From Diphasiastrum complanatum (Eukaryota; Streptophyta; Lycopodiopsida; Lycopodiales; Lycopodiaceae), in contig CM055092.1 of the NCBI GenBank assembly GCA_029204225.1, positions 77,741,662-77,805,661 of the forward strand: a stretch of 64,000 bases of DNA. The letters run 5' to 3'. This document shows, piece by piece, positions 8,877 through 19,760 of the stretch. Both the position numbers and the translations under genes were made by a program. Below the pieces are notes generated by a model. The model searched no databases and was not told where the DNA came from. It saw only the letters and a list, made by a program, of their open reading frames with translations. The first letter of the stretch is position 1. Each line of letters begins with the position of its first letter.

Positions 8877-10583
8877 CTAGCTTGGTAAATCTAGCTTGAT
8901 GGAAAACATGATGATCTTGAACTTGACTCCATGGGCTGAATTGGTCTTTGCTAGTTCAAAAGGTGTGAAGATCAGCCAATGAGCTTGATGTTGATCTGAA
9001 ATCACCATATCCATGATAGTGCTTCTTTGATGTTGATGTAGGTGCTTGACTTTGAGGCTTGCTCCTTCTTCATGTGCATGCTCCTCCATGAGAATATAAA
9101 GATTTCTTCTTGATTTATTAGGATCACAAAGATCTAACATCATGTTACCACAATCTAGAGAATTAGACTCATCCAAATTGGCAAGACTATGCATGCTATA
9201 ATAACAAAGTGTTTGCATCATATCTTCATGCCTGTTTACCATGCTAAACTCAGATCTTATGAGTCTAAATACTTTATTATGGAGATAAGTGTCTTTAGAA
9301 GATGATTCACTTACTCTCATAAAGAGTTTACAATTTGCCTCAATAAAAAATTTCAAACTATAAGTGAACAAATCACTTTTGCTCTTGCATGACTCAAGAG
9401 CATACATTTGATGAAATAACTGTTTGCTTTCTAATTGATTTAATATCAATTTCAATCTTTTAAGAACATCATCTATGTTCTCAAGAGAGACTTCATACTC
9501 AACTAGTATGGCTTTACTCCAATTTTGAGATGCAATGGTCTCACTAAAGCAAATTGATTTATCAAATGACATAGGAGAAGTAAGTATGAGATGTATACCA
9601 CATGAGGTATGCTCCTCTTTCCCTTGAAATGTGAGCCACATGGACTCAACCATGTTTCTTGAGATTTTTTTTGGAATCACAACTTGAGAAGGTCTCTCCT
9701 CCTCAATCCTGGACATACTTGAACCTTGAGAAGGACTCTCCTCCTCAATCCTTGGCACACTTGAACCTTGAGATGACTCCTTAAGATCCTCTTCATGGTG
9801 CTCCTTTTTTATGGAAATCCGAGACCTCCATGTCTCATAATGATCACAACAAGTATGACCATTCAATATGCACTTCTTATGATTATCAAAATTACTTATG
9901 CTAGAAACATAAGTCCAAAAATCACCACAGCTTGGCATGATTTTTCCAATATTGAAATCAAAGGGTATTTCCATCTCAATAAGGCTAACTACTTGCTTAT
10001 GGATATAAGTGTCCACTTTGGATGCTTCACTTATTCTCATAAGAAGTTTACAACTTGCCTTCAAGATTGAAAACTTACAGTTTTCATCTTTATGAATGAA
10101 CACATCATTCATGATCTTATTGAAACCAAAAGATCCTACATTATGAAGATATTTCCATTTCCTTGACTTCATAACTAATGTAAGCTTACAAGGAAAACAT
10201 ATTTTTCTATCTTTTAAGTCATCACACTCAACTAGTATTGCCTTAATCCACCTTTGAGATACAAAAATCCCTTCAAAGCAAAATAGATCTTCATAAGTTG
10301 ACATGAGAGCATAAATGAAACTATTTTCATTTTGTGATTGCTCCTTATTCTTGATTGATTTCTCTTGGATAATAACAATAAGTTTTAACTTGTCCAAAGT
10401 TCCAAGCAGACTACTCTCCAAGGACATGAAATAAGTCCAAGTTACTTTCATGAAATTGACATCTATCTTTGCATCTTGAACCAAACAATGCACTTCCAAC
10501 TGAAAAATTTCAAAAGATTTGACGTGTTGTGATGGACTCTTGAAGACAAATCTTGCAAGCCCTTGTGAGACTCCAAGCCTCAT
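8877..10583 (-). CDS. Intact 568-aa ORF of a nonautonomous LTR element, function unknown
   Basis: This is the best-preserved copy of the family, with an ATG start (MRLGVSQGL). It matches no domain I recognise: there is no RT, integrase or protease motif. An internal duplication is visible. Module 1 has SQRWIKAILVE then CKLLMRISEASKVDTYIHKQVVSLI, module 2 has SQNWSKAILVE then CKLFMRVSESSSKDTYLHNK. Between them lies a Cys/His-containing HTCCDHYETWRSR stretch and a Glu/Ser-rich linker with two SRIEEE-type repeats. The stop lies a few bases before the polypurine tract and LTR at 8,864, so this is the last gene of an LTR element. It overlaps the upstream zinc-knuckle ORF by 74 nt in a +1 frame. 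It could be an env-position accessory gene or a captured host gene. Confidence 0.7.
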   Translation of the reverse strand: MRLGVSQGLARFVFKSPSQHVKSFEIFQLEVHCLVQDAKIDVNFMKVTWTYFMSLESSLLGTLDKLKLIVIIQEKSIKNKEQSQNENSFIYALMSTYEDLFCFEGIFVSQRWIKAILVECDDLKDRKICFPCKLTLVMKSRKWKYLHNVGSFGFNKIMNDVFIHKDENCKFSILKASCKLLMRISEASKVDTYIHKQVVSLIEMEIPFDFNIGKIMPSCGDFWTYVSSISNFDNHKKCILNGHTCCDHYETWRSRISIKKEHHEEDLKESSQGSSVPRIEEESPSQGSSMSRIEEERPSQVVIPKKISRNMVESMWLTFQGKEEHTSCGIHLILTSPMSFDKSICFSETIASQNWSKAILVEYEVSLENIDDVLKRLKLILNQLESKQLFHQMYALESCKSKSDLFTYSLKFFIEANCKLFMRVSESSSKDTYLHNKVFRLIRSEFSMVNRHEDMMQTLCYYSMHSLANLDESNSLDCGNMMLDLCDPNKSRRNLYILMEEHAHEEGASLKVKHLHQHQRSTIMDMVISDQHQAHWLIFTPFELAKTNSAHGVKFKIIMFSIKLDLPS

Positions 10584-10881
10584 TCACCTTTCCACAAAGG
10601 AAACACCTTTCCTTGGACTTGTCCTTCTTGTATTTGCATTTCGAACCTGAAGCTCCATCCGTCACCTTGGCCTCCTTGCTTTGGTTCTCCTTGGATAGAT
10701 TGGTCTTCTTTTTGTAGCATCTTGAGAAAATATATCCTCCCTTGCCACAAAGGTTGCACTTAGGATCCTTTCTTTCCTTCAATAGGATGTCACCTATTGA
10801 TGCCATGTGAATAAAAACCTGTGATATGATTCTACAAGTGTAATTTGTGACTTTCAACAGACTAGATTTGAACATCTCCAA
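10510..10881 (-). CDS. Gag-like zinc-knuckle ORF, copy 2
   Basis: Identical in content to 1,191-1,562: a CCHC-like knuckle with Tyr for His, and a second knuckle cut after CFLCGK. Here the downstream 568-aa ORF is intact, so the pair could be expressed from one transcript. Fusion would need a frame change within the 74-nt overlap; no slippery heptamer was established. Confidence 0.55.
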   Translation of the reverse strand: MEMFKSSLLKVTNYTCRIISQVFIHMASIGDILLKERKDPKCNLCGKGGYIFSRCYKKKTNLSKENQSKEAKVTDGASGSKCKYKKDKSKERCFLCGKVNEAWSLTRACKICLQESITTRQIF

Positions 10882-11959
10882 TAATCTAGAATGATCTACA
10901 AAAGATCTAGCTCACAAACCTAAGAATCAATCTTCACACTAATGACTAGTCACTTGGAAACTTTGCTTTGATCATTAAGACAAAAGCACACAATCTTTGA
11001 ATCAAATCACAAAAGAAATCAGATCCAATCTCCTATTGGACTCATCAAATACCAATGACTCTTTCTTTTGAAAGTTGAAATGGATATGAAAAGATTTGAC
11101 ACCTAGTTTTTACTTCTCACTTGACTAGTTTTCTCAACACTTGGGATTCTTGAACAAAAGATGGATTTTGTTTCAAACACATGAAAATCAAACTTAATCA
11201 CTTCTTTTGGACTCACTCTTGACCCAAATAATCTCACACTTGAGATTTAGAATGAATTTGATTTGATTTGACAACAAACTATACCACCAAATTTTCACAA
11301 GGCTTAAAAAATTAGACAACTAGAGATTCACAAAGATCTCAACCATGCATGAATACTCAAATATGGACTCCTCCTCATTCTAGACATCCAATGGGATCTC
11401 AAATTGACCCTCACACTCTCACAAAGAAAGTTGAATAGAACTAATTTGAGTTTCATACATACTATGTCAATTTTTGCTCAATAAATTGATTCAATCACCC
11501 CTATTGGATTCCACCAATTACTCTACCTCTTAAGACTTGGAATGAAATTCAAAATCAAAAGTTGTGATTTTTCTCACTAAGACATTTTGTTTCAAAGAGC
11601 TAATGCCACTTAGAAAGATTTGATCACCTAGGAGAAGACAAAATCTCCACCAATAACAACACAAAATGAGCTTCTAGATCTTGCCCTCTACAAAGGAAGG
11701 AACTCTTAGAAAATTGGATCTCTCTCTACACATTTGCCATAGACACCTTAATGACTCTTTTCAAACCTTACAATCACTCAAACAAATTGAGTAGGGTTGA
11801 ACAATGTGACTTGGATCTCAATCTCTTTTCTAGAACTCTCAATTTAAGCCAATCTATGTCAAATTCTATAAAAGATTTGCATAGATGCTCTATCAAATCC
11901 AACTCGCTACACAAAATTTGACTAGTTTCCAAAAACTGCTAATTTTGGCTCTATCTTAT
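10882..11959 (-). other. Untranslated internal region, copy 2
   Basis: Same non-coding AT-rich stretch as 1,563-2,640, differing by a handful of substitutions. Nothing codes here. Confidence 0.6.
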
Positions 11960-13263
11960 GATCCACCGACCAAGCGGGTGGTAGTCCATAAGGTAGCTGC
12001 TTCGGAAAAACTTCACTAAACTCTTGCTTTAAATCTTGCAAAAGCTGTTGTTCCTGATGCGAATTTTCGGTGTTAAAGCAACACATTCACATCCCCAACA
12101 TCACAATGCATACGAGATTTCAAAAGCAAGTGAAAGAGTTCATACTCAGAATCATGAAGTTTCTCAATTAATTCAGCCGAGGAAATCATCGGTGATGGAA
12201 GTACATCGGTCTCTCCAGAAATAGAGACAATCTGATCAAACTTATCTTTAACTACCATAGAATGATTTTTAAATCTATCTCTAAAGAGTCTGATTTGCCA
12301 AAAAACCATTCATAGCCCAAAATGACATCAATCCGGTCCATTCACGACATGGAGATCCAACGGCTCAACATAGTCTTGCATCCGAAGCTCTAAGTTCAAG
12401 ACTTTGACATCCCAAATCTCAGTGTCCGACCCTGAGGCAAGACGGACCACGTAACGGTGATCACTGGCCATGGTGGGCACTCGGAGCTTCTGCACAAGTC
12501 GAGCATTCAAAAATTTGTAAGTACTAGTTGAATCAAATAGCACATTCAAGTCTTTTCCTAAAATATTGCCTCTCACACGAAACAATTCATTAGGCTTGAA
12601 AGAGAGTGCACTAAAGTTACAAGTACAGTCACAATTATTTAACAAATTGACTTCCAATTTACCTGCCAAAAAATCCATAGTCATAAAACTTGACGACTTT
12701 GCTTTTCGTTCGGGGACTGTTTGGCATGGTGGTCGGGTTTATTGCAGAGAAAACACAGATTCTGTTTAAGCGCCGCCAACCGTGCTTTGTCTTTCACCAA
12801 CAATTTTTTCCTATTCTTCTTTTTCATTGACTGTTGGTATGCTTCGGCTTCCAGCTCATCAAAAAGCTGCTTCTTACGCTTGTTAGGTTTTTCTTGCTTG
12901 GGTTTCGGGGCCGTTTGGCCGTGCACGCTTTTCTGTGATGCAACAACTATACTATCATAGGCTTTCGCCACACGGATAGCATCCTGTAGTGAGTTGAGGA
13001 TATTTCGTTTGCATTCATTTTGATAGTCAGCTGGCAGTCCGACAATAAATTGCCACTGTGCTAACTTACGATCAAAAAGTGGCACCTTGGCCAAAGAGTC
13101 CAAGAACTCTTGGACATAACCATCCAGTTCTCGGCTGCCCATTTTGCAGTTGATAAATTGAATATACAGCTCGGAATCGTCTATTGTGACAAAAGCTTTC
13201 CGGAATTCCGTCAGGAATCTAGCCCAAGTCATCGGTTTCGTGGAAAGTTCCCTCCACCACGAA
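11960..13263 (-). pseudogene. Ty3/gypsy protease-gag fragment, copy 2
   Basis: Same layout as 2,641-3,946: linker, retropepsin-like domain, zinc knuckle, Gag. Differences are CAG instead of TAG in the linker (11,997-11,999) and a 2-nt loss near 12,340 (GGTCCATTC against GGTCTAAATTC) that shortens the protease frame to start at 12,328. The catalytic Gly is also missing. Gag runs 12,681-13,263 and breaks at the same base as copy 1. Confidence 0.85.
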
Positions 13264-13792
13264 TTTTGAGATGGACGAGGAACAGATGAGCAATGCTTAT
13301 GGAGTCGCTCGAACTAATGATGAGAATGAAACTGACAATGCTTGATCCAGGCAAGGTCTTTGGGTCCCTTTGACAATAAGTGCAATAATTTGCTACATTG
13401 CACAAGTTGATTTTACAATAGTCATACTCAACCAAAATAGACATGATCTACGACACTATTGCAAAATAGATACTATTTTGACCTTTAGTTTTTGGGTATG
13501 TACTTTTAATACTGAGATCAACATATTTCTGTTTCATACATATTTTGGGAAATGTTTACTAATCAATTTACTGAATCAACTTTGTTTTTTCCATGGTTGA
13601 ATGTACATCTTTGTGCTAGTGCATGCCCTTGAGCTCCAAAACGGGGATGTTTCAAAATGTAGTACAAATAAAATGTAACTGCCTGCTAATAAAATACAAT
13701 TTTGATAGACGAAGCATTAGCTCTTCATCTACTACCATTCATAGGTTCTAAAATTTACAAGCCTCATTTTTCTATTTAGAAAAATAATAAGA

Positions 13793-14204
13793 TTTTTCTA
13801 GATTAAGGTGAACAATTCCTAGATAGTCTATCGTAGTGGGGTGTATGGGTAGAGTTGTTGACTGCCACCGGAAAGGTGCAGGCTTGAATTCCGACCACTG
13901 TGTAGTGACATCTAAGGAGCTTAGCTCCGTAAATGGCATTGCCAAGTTGTATATGTTGTATATAACGACCTCTAGTTGCTTAACATGTATGCAAAAAAAA
14001 AAATTTCCTAGATAAAGAGTCTATGAAATTTGGGAATAACCTATATAGGCAAAACATTTCCTATATAGGTTATTCACATCAACGCTTTCTTACATAGGAA
14101 AAGATTCCTATATAAAAAATATAGTCCAAATTTTCTAGATTGGCTGTCTAGGATGTGTTTCCATCCGGAATCCCCTAGTTATGTTCATTTTAATCTAGGG
14201 AAAC
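13793..14204. mobile_element. MITE-like foldback element, copy 2
   Basis: Counterpart of 4,476-4,888 with the same inverted termini and the same SINE insertion. The left terminus has a substitution (TTTTTCTAGATT). The CCTATATAGG inverted repeat is conserved at about 14,034-14,075. Confidence 0.55.
13826..14004 (+). mobile_element. tRNA-derived SINE, copy 2
   Basis: Same element and same TTCCTAGATA target duplications (13,816-13,825 and 14,005-14,014) as in copy 1. It was therefore present before the large duplication rather than being an independent insertion. Confidence 0.8.
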
Positions 14205-14244
14205 TTGTTTTTTTTCCTATATAGGAACTGTTCCTTGTATATAT

Positions 14245-14580
14245 GGTGATGACAGGCTGCCAGAGGATTGGTCTTACATTTGGGCATGGCCAGCAGCGAA
14301 GCAGCGCAGTGGACAAGAACGCCAAGAACAGGAAGAGAGCCAGCCTCACCAGATGGCGCTGATCCAAGGGCATTGTGAATTTGCCTAGTGCTGGAGTAAA
14401 CAAACAGCCAAGAAAGATGGTGAATGCATAAGATGATTCCCTGACAGCACAGCCCAGCCACCCGTCCTTGGCTACCATGGATGACGATCACTATGAGGAT
14501 GTGGCTCTGCCTTCGCCTCTGATTGATGGACGGCCCACATAGCGAAAGACCCGGCCTCAAATGCATAGCCTGACCAGTCG
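14245..14580 (-). pseudogene. Captured 5' exon piece of an exostosin-type gene, copy 2
   Basis: Counterpart of 4,929-5,264, encoding the same cytosolic tail and membrane-anchor segment of an EXT-like protein without its catalytic domain. Confidence 0.7.
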
Positions 14581-14936
14581 GACGTCACCAGCAGCTCCAA
14601 AGCAGCAATCACCAGCACATGCTTCAAATTTTCACTCCATTACTACAAGGCTCAAGTAGAAACTCCACTCTCCTATCCAATGAACTTTGTATGGACCACT
14701 CCAGTCTAATCTGCCAGCCAGCCTCATATTTAAGTTTCTTGAAAGAGATTGATATAGGTGTAAAGGTGTTTCAATATAGGTGTCCTCCTTGAATCAACTA
14801 TGGTGTCATACAAGGTCAACTAGGGTGTAAAGGTGATATCTTGCTTGAATCAACTATGGTGTCAACTAGGGTCAAGAATGAATGAGACCTGTTGTACTTG
14901 GGTCAATACTTTTTCTTTTTTGTGCAAGTCCTAAAG

Positions 14937-15010
14937 ATGTATATTTTCACAAATGTATAGGTACAAAAGTAAAATGTATATTTTCACAAATGTACATGTA
15001 CAAAAGTAAA
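14937..15010. repeat. 37-bp minisatellite, two units
   Basis: Units start at 14,937 and 14,974. Copy 1 has three. Confidence 0.9.
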
Positions 15011-16378
15011 GTAGGCACACAATATCATTGCCCAAAAAGCCAAGCTATACAAACAGAAAGACAAGAACTATAGCTCTCCACGCAGGGAAGCAATCCAAGA
15101 TAACTAAGTAGTGTGCATGAGAAAAGTAGCAAAACGGAAACAAGCCGATGCCGTAAGAGTGGGAAGCTAGCTAGTCCCTCAAAAACCTGTTGTTTCTCAA
15201 TACTTGACTAGAACAATACTCATGTATATCCTTTGACTAGGGGTCAAATAGGAATTTTGTCCTTGGTATCTCAAATTCTTAATACATATTGTGCCCCAGG
15301 TACATTGATGAGCAATAGCAAAGTTCATGTTTTTCTTTAATTTTTTTAATAGGTGCATATTTTATTTCAAAAGGGTCATCCCTTTTGATAATTGCGCCAT
15401 ACTAACTTTCAAAAAGTGTATGACTTTCAATCATTTGTATATACTTGTACTCTTAAATTAATAACCAACCCCCTTGCAACACTAATTAGGTCAATACCAA
15501 CTTGCAACTTGAATACTATTGTTTTATTGATACATGGCTAGTTGATACAAAAAGAAAAATTTAGACAACCTTCCAAAATGCAATATTGAACTACAAGTTT
15601 ATGCTACAAGATGAGTGGACCACTTTATATTTCACCATTTTAAACTCTCATGGATCTCGACTCTACTATGAGTGAGAGTGAGAGTGAGTCCACACTTAGT
15701 TTTTTGAAAAGAGATCTTGATGCAGCATTCTCCAACACTTAAAAAAAAAATTTACATTCTCTCTCTACCCGAGAGCTTCATGTAGCTCTACCCGAGAGAA
15801 AGCCAATTTTATACTTTTGCCTCTCATTATGTTTGATGAATGGTTTGTGATATATGCATCCGAAGAGTGCTCTTGCCTAAGATTTTTGAGCTAGTATGCT
15901 TGTATCTCATGCAAGGTAGATCTGTGGAATCACACACATCTTAGGAGATCATTCACATTGTTTCAGATGTACTCACATGTGTAAAAATTACAAATGGTAT
16001 CAAAGCCTACCTAATATTGATTTGTATCTATCAAGTGTGATGATATTTTGGCTTAAAATATAGTTTTGGAGGGTGTAGTTGCATCTCGATTGCTATCATA
16101 GGGATTTTTGGATCAAGAGGGATATAAATCACCAACTTATGCTGGGGGAGATTGGTTAACTTTGACTTAATGGTGTATCTCCAAGGTTGATCCAAAATTG
16201 GTGTATGAGAGCTTACTGGAAAGCTAGTCAAGTCTAGATTGTGTTGCAATTTGTTTCACTCAATTGGATGTGTCTTGTGGAAGTTATAACCATTTGAATC
16301 AACATAGGAAGGGCATGTAACTTGGATGGACACATCAAGTTTGACTCATATATAGCTTGTTTGATAAAAAAAAAACTC

Positions 16379-17761
16379 ATGTTTTAGCTTGCCAATCTTG
16401 ACTAGGAGAAATCTAGGTGTGATTTTGAGTCCAGAACCACATAGTTTCATGAAAATCAAGTAGATTTGTGTATTTTGTAGCATCTTTCAGTGCTCTACAC
16501 GTGCTTAGAAGGTGGATCAAAATCTTGTCATATTTCATTTTTGAAGTGAAGCTAGATCTAAATCGAGTGAGATTGTCATAGCTATTGAGATTGTACACTC
16601 AAGCTTTTGCAAGATATCAATTTGGTTTTGGTTTGACACCATTATCAAATCCTTTTTTGCAGAAAGAACCAGCATTTGTCATTTTTTTTTGGATCCATTA
16701 CAAGTCAATTTCTCAAATGATTGTGGCATCCATGGGGTACTTTTTCTTGGAGCAAGGTGATATATTGAACACCTCCAATTTTTCTTATTTTGAAGGTGAG
16801 GATGGAATCAATTTTGATTTTCCAAGATGTGATGGATATTGTACTTGGACTTGAGGAGGAGCCCCTTCACTACATCAAGATGAATGTATCCAATGAAGTA
16901 TTGAGAGAGATTAGTACTTGCACCTCGTCCAAGGAGGCTTGGGACACCCTCAAACCCATTTATGAAGCCAAGAACACTTTTAGATTACTCACTCTTAGGA
17001 ATAAAATCTTCCAAAGCTTTCAAAAGAGTGATGAGAGTGCCTCAAACTTTGTCATGAGAGTAAAGGATCTTAATAGAGGGAGACCATCTTAATCAACGTG
17101 AGCTAGTCCAATTCGATGATTTTGACAATATTGTACAATCCTATGCAATCAAGGAGGAGCTTCCAAGTTTGGAGGCACTTCAAGGAGTCCTTCTTTCTGA
17201 AGAATGTAGGCAAGAGAACAAACTCTTGAGATTCAACAGCTTTCATTGAAGGATGGAGGAGAGGACAAAGCTTTATTCATCAAGGACAAACCAAAGGGGA
17301 GGAGCAAAGGACAACAACAAAATTTCAAGAAGGACAAGGACAAAGACAAAGCAAAGGATGGAAATGAAGACCATTCATCTTAAGCTTCAACATCTAATGG
17401 GAAGAAGAAGAAGATCGAGTGCTTCTTTTGTGGCAAGAAAGGCTACTATGCCTCTGATTGCTTCAAAAAGAAAAATCAATTCAAGCAAGCTAACCTCACA
17501 AATCAAAGAGAGAGTGATGCTATTGAGAGTGATAGGGAGGATTCACTTATGATGTTTAGTTTTTCTTCCTCTTCTTTCAAGAATGATGAGTTGTGGTGCA
17601 TTGATAGTGGGGCAGTTCCAAGAATTCATTTTCTAGTCTCAAGCTATATGAGGGTGCTAAAAAGTCTATTTATACTGCAAATGATGTCAAATGTAGAATT
17701 GAAGGAATAGAAAGTATCCCTTTGGATTTAGCATCATCAAAAAATTTGTGTGTCAATGATG
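16379..17761 (+). pseudogene. Copia leader, gag and protease start, relic
   Basis: Gag-like sequence lies at about 16,790-17,530: VRMESILIFQDVMD, MNVSNEVLREISTC and SSKEAWDTLKPIYEA are typical of copia Gag. It is followed in other frames by a CCHC-like knuckle (CFFCGKKGYYASDC, Tyr for His). LWCIDSGA marks the start of the protease (D-S-G present). Several frameshifts separate these blocks. The relic ends where the LTR of the next copia begins at 17,762, so it was interrupted by that insertion. It is the same family as the copia at 52-57 kb. Confidence 0.8.
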
Positions 17762-18695
17762 TGTAGAACAATAGATCAAACAGATCTTGATTCTACTAAC
17801 AAAGCACGCAGTTTACTTGACAAAAGATTAGAAACGAATGTGAACTCGAAACATTTTTATTTGTGATCAACCTCGAAGGATTCACGAATTTTGTCTTGCA
17901 GTAAACTCAAAAGATTCTCGAAAGATTCGTGAAACAGTTTCTAAAAGAAGCTCATGGCTTTCTTGTTGAAGCTTGAAAGATTCGTGAACAGAACCTTGTC
18001 GTGAAATTTTTCTGTTTCTTGTTCAAGCCTCAAATGTCGCGAAATTGTTGTGAACAATTCGCGAAATCTTCTGGACTGTTCTTCAAGCTCATCCGTCACG
18101 AAACTATCTCGAACAGTTCGTGAAATATTCTAGATTTCTTCTTCAAGCTCAAGAATTGTCATCTGTCATGAACAATTTGTGAAAGGGGAAAATATTGCGA
18201 AGAGACAAGTATCATGAACAATTCGCGAAACACAAAGCTGAGACAAAGAGATGGACTGTCGCGAATTATTTGAGAAAAGAATTTATTCGAGTCTGATAAC
18301 AAAGAGTCTATTTGAATATCAATCATCGTAAATGGTTAGATATCTATTGTTACATCATTAAAAGACCAAAAGACCTATCCTGTAGCAATATAAATACATG
18401 TACACACTCAATCAGAGACACAACAGCGAGATAAGACAGCAAGAGATGTATATTGACGAATCAGATTCAGAGTTATTAAAATTGGTTTTGGATCAATAGT
18501 TTCTTCTTGTCTAAATAGTCTTAAGTTGTCTCTTACTTCCGCATATAATTTTCGCATGCATATTCAATCAAAACAAATATTGTTCTATTAGTACATAGAT
18601 CAGATAAAATCACGATTGAAGACATTGATATTAGTTTGATTTATTCAAGCTTGCATCGTGTTCTCTATGGAAGAATAATTACTATTTTTTCTACA
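17762..18695 (+). mobile_element. Copia 5' LTR, 934 bp
   Basis: Starts TGTAGAA and ends TTCTACA, perfect short inverted termini, and is followed at once by a primer-binding site. Repeated GAACAATTCGCGAAA-like blocks fill the middle. The termini match both ends of the interrupted LTR at 51,475-57,889, in opposite orientation. Confidence 0.85.
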
Positions 18696-18696
18696 A

Positions 18697-18708
18697 TGGT
18701 ATCAGAGC
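18697..18708 (+). promoter_or_regulatory. Primer-binding site, initiator-Met tRNA
   Basis: TGGTATCAGAGC, the standard plant LTR-element priming sequence, one base after the LTR. Confidence 0.9.
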
Positions 18709-18810
18709 ATATGGAATTAAAGTTGATACAGTGGTATCTTCGCATCCCTCTTAGCATTCTTCATACATCCATCATCAAGCCACTATCTGGAGGTTATTCA
18801 GAAATAGAAG

Positions 18811-19760
18811 ATGTCGTCGATCATCAATGTTCAAGCTAAGATCACTACAATCTTGGACCCAGAAGGTTCAAACTATTTGATTTGGAAATTAAAGACTTCA
18901 CTCTTGTTGAAGGGCAAAGGTCTATGGCAATGGGTAGAACCAATTGAGGAGAAGCCATAAACTACTTCTGGCAAAGAACTTCGAGAGTGGAGTTTAAAAA
19001 ATGACAAAGCTATAGCAATTATTGCATTTTCAGTGCATGAAAACATAATTCTAGATCTTATATCAATTTTGAACATTTTATGGGAAGAATTGCAAACCAA
19101 GAATGAGACTCGATCTTGTAATCATATCATGTTCTTGGAAGAACAATTAACTTACCTACAGTGGGACGACAAAGACCTAAACACATTCGTGCAAAAGATT
19201 AAAGATCTATTTATCTCCTTGCAAAATTCAGGTGTAGAAAATACAATTTCTAAGGAAAAACAACTTAGTTATTTTCTTCGAGCCCTACCCAGGTCATTCC
19301 ACACAACTCGAAGCTTGTTGGCGAAAGATGCGACAATGACACTTCAAAGGCAATAGACGGAGTAAAAGAGGAAGTTGAAGCTCGTGAACGCTATGATGAT
19401 AATGGTGATTCAGAAAATGCTCTATTTACTCAAAAGAATAAATCTTCTAAGAAGTCTAAGTTTAAGAGGGAGTCGTCTAAGAAGAATGAGTCTAAGACTA
19501 ATGAACAACAATCTGAAAAACAACAGAAGAATTTTGGTGATAAGAAGATCTACAACAGATGCAGAAGATCAGGTCACACAGAAGAAAAGTGTTGGCTAAA
19601 TCCAAAGATTGAATGCATTCATTGTCATAAACACGGTCATGCAGCAGTAGACTGTTATCAGAATCCCAGAAACAAAAAGGAGCAGAATTGAAGCGAACCT
19701 TCAGATTCAAACTATGTCGAAGACAAAGCAGAATGCTCCAGAGCATAAGAAGACAGGGCA
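18811..19760 (+). pseudogene. Copia Gag, broken
   Basis: An ATG at 18,811 opens MSSIINVQAK and the typical NYLIWKLKTSLLLKGKGLW Gag start. A TAA interrupts near 18,958. The frame reopens (ELREWSLKNDKAIAII, LQWDDKDLNTFVQKIKDLF) until about 19,356 and then shifts. A CCHC-like block follows near 19,560-19,650. It is the same family as the minus-strand relic at 49.7-51.3 kb. Confidence 0.8.

Larger units (their letters stand above)
9321..16378. repeat. Composite duplicated unit, copy 2
   Basis: Direct repeat of 1-7,099. The unit probably starts further left, at the element end near 8,865, since copy 1 is cut by the window edge. Visible differences are scattered single substitutions, a 1-nt A-run change, a 2-nt deletion, one fewer 37-bp minisatellite unit and a poly(A) length change. 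Confidence 0.93.
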
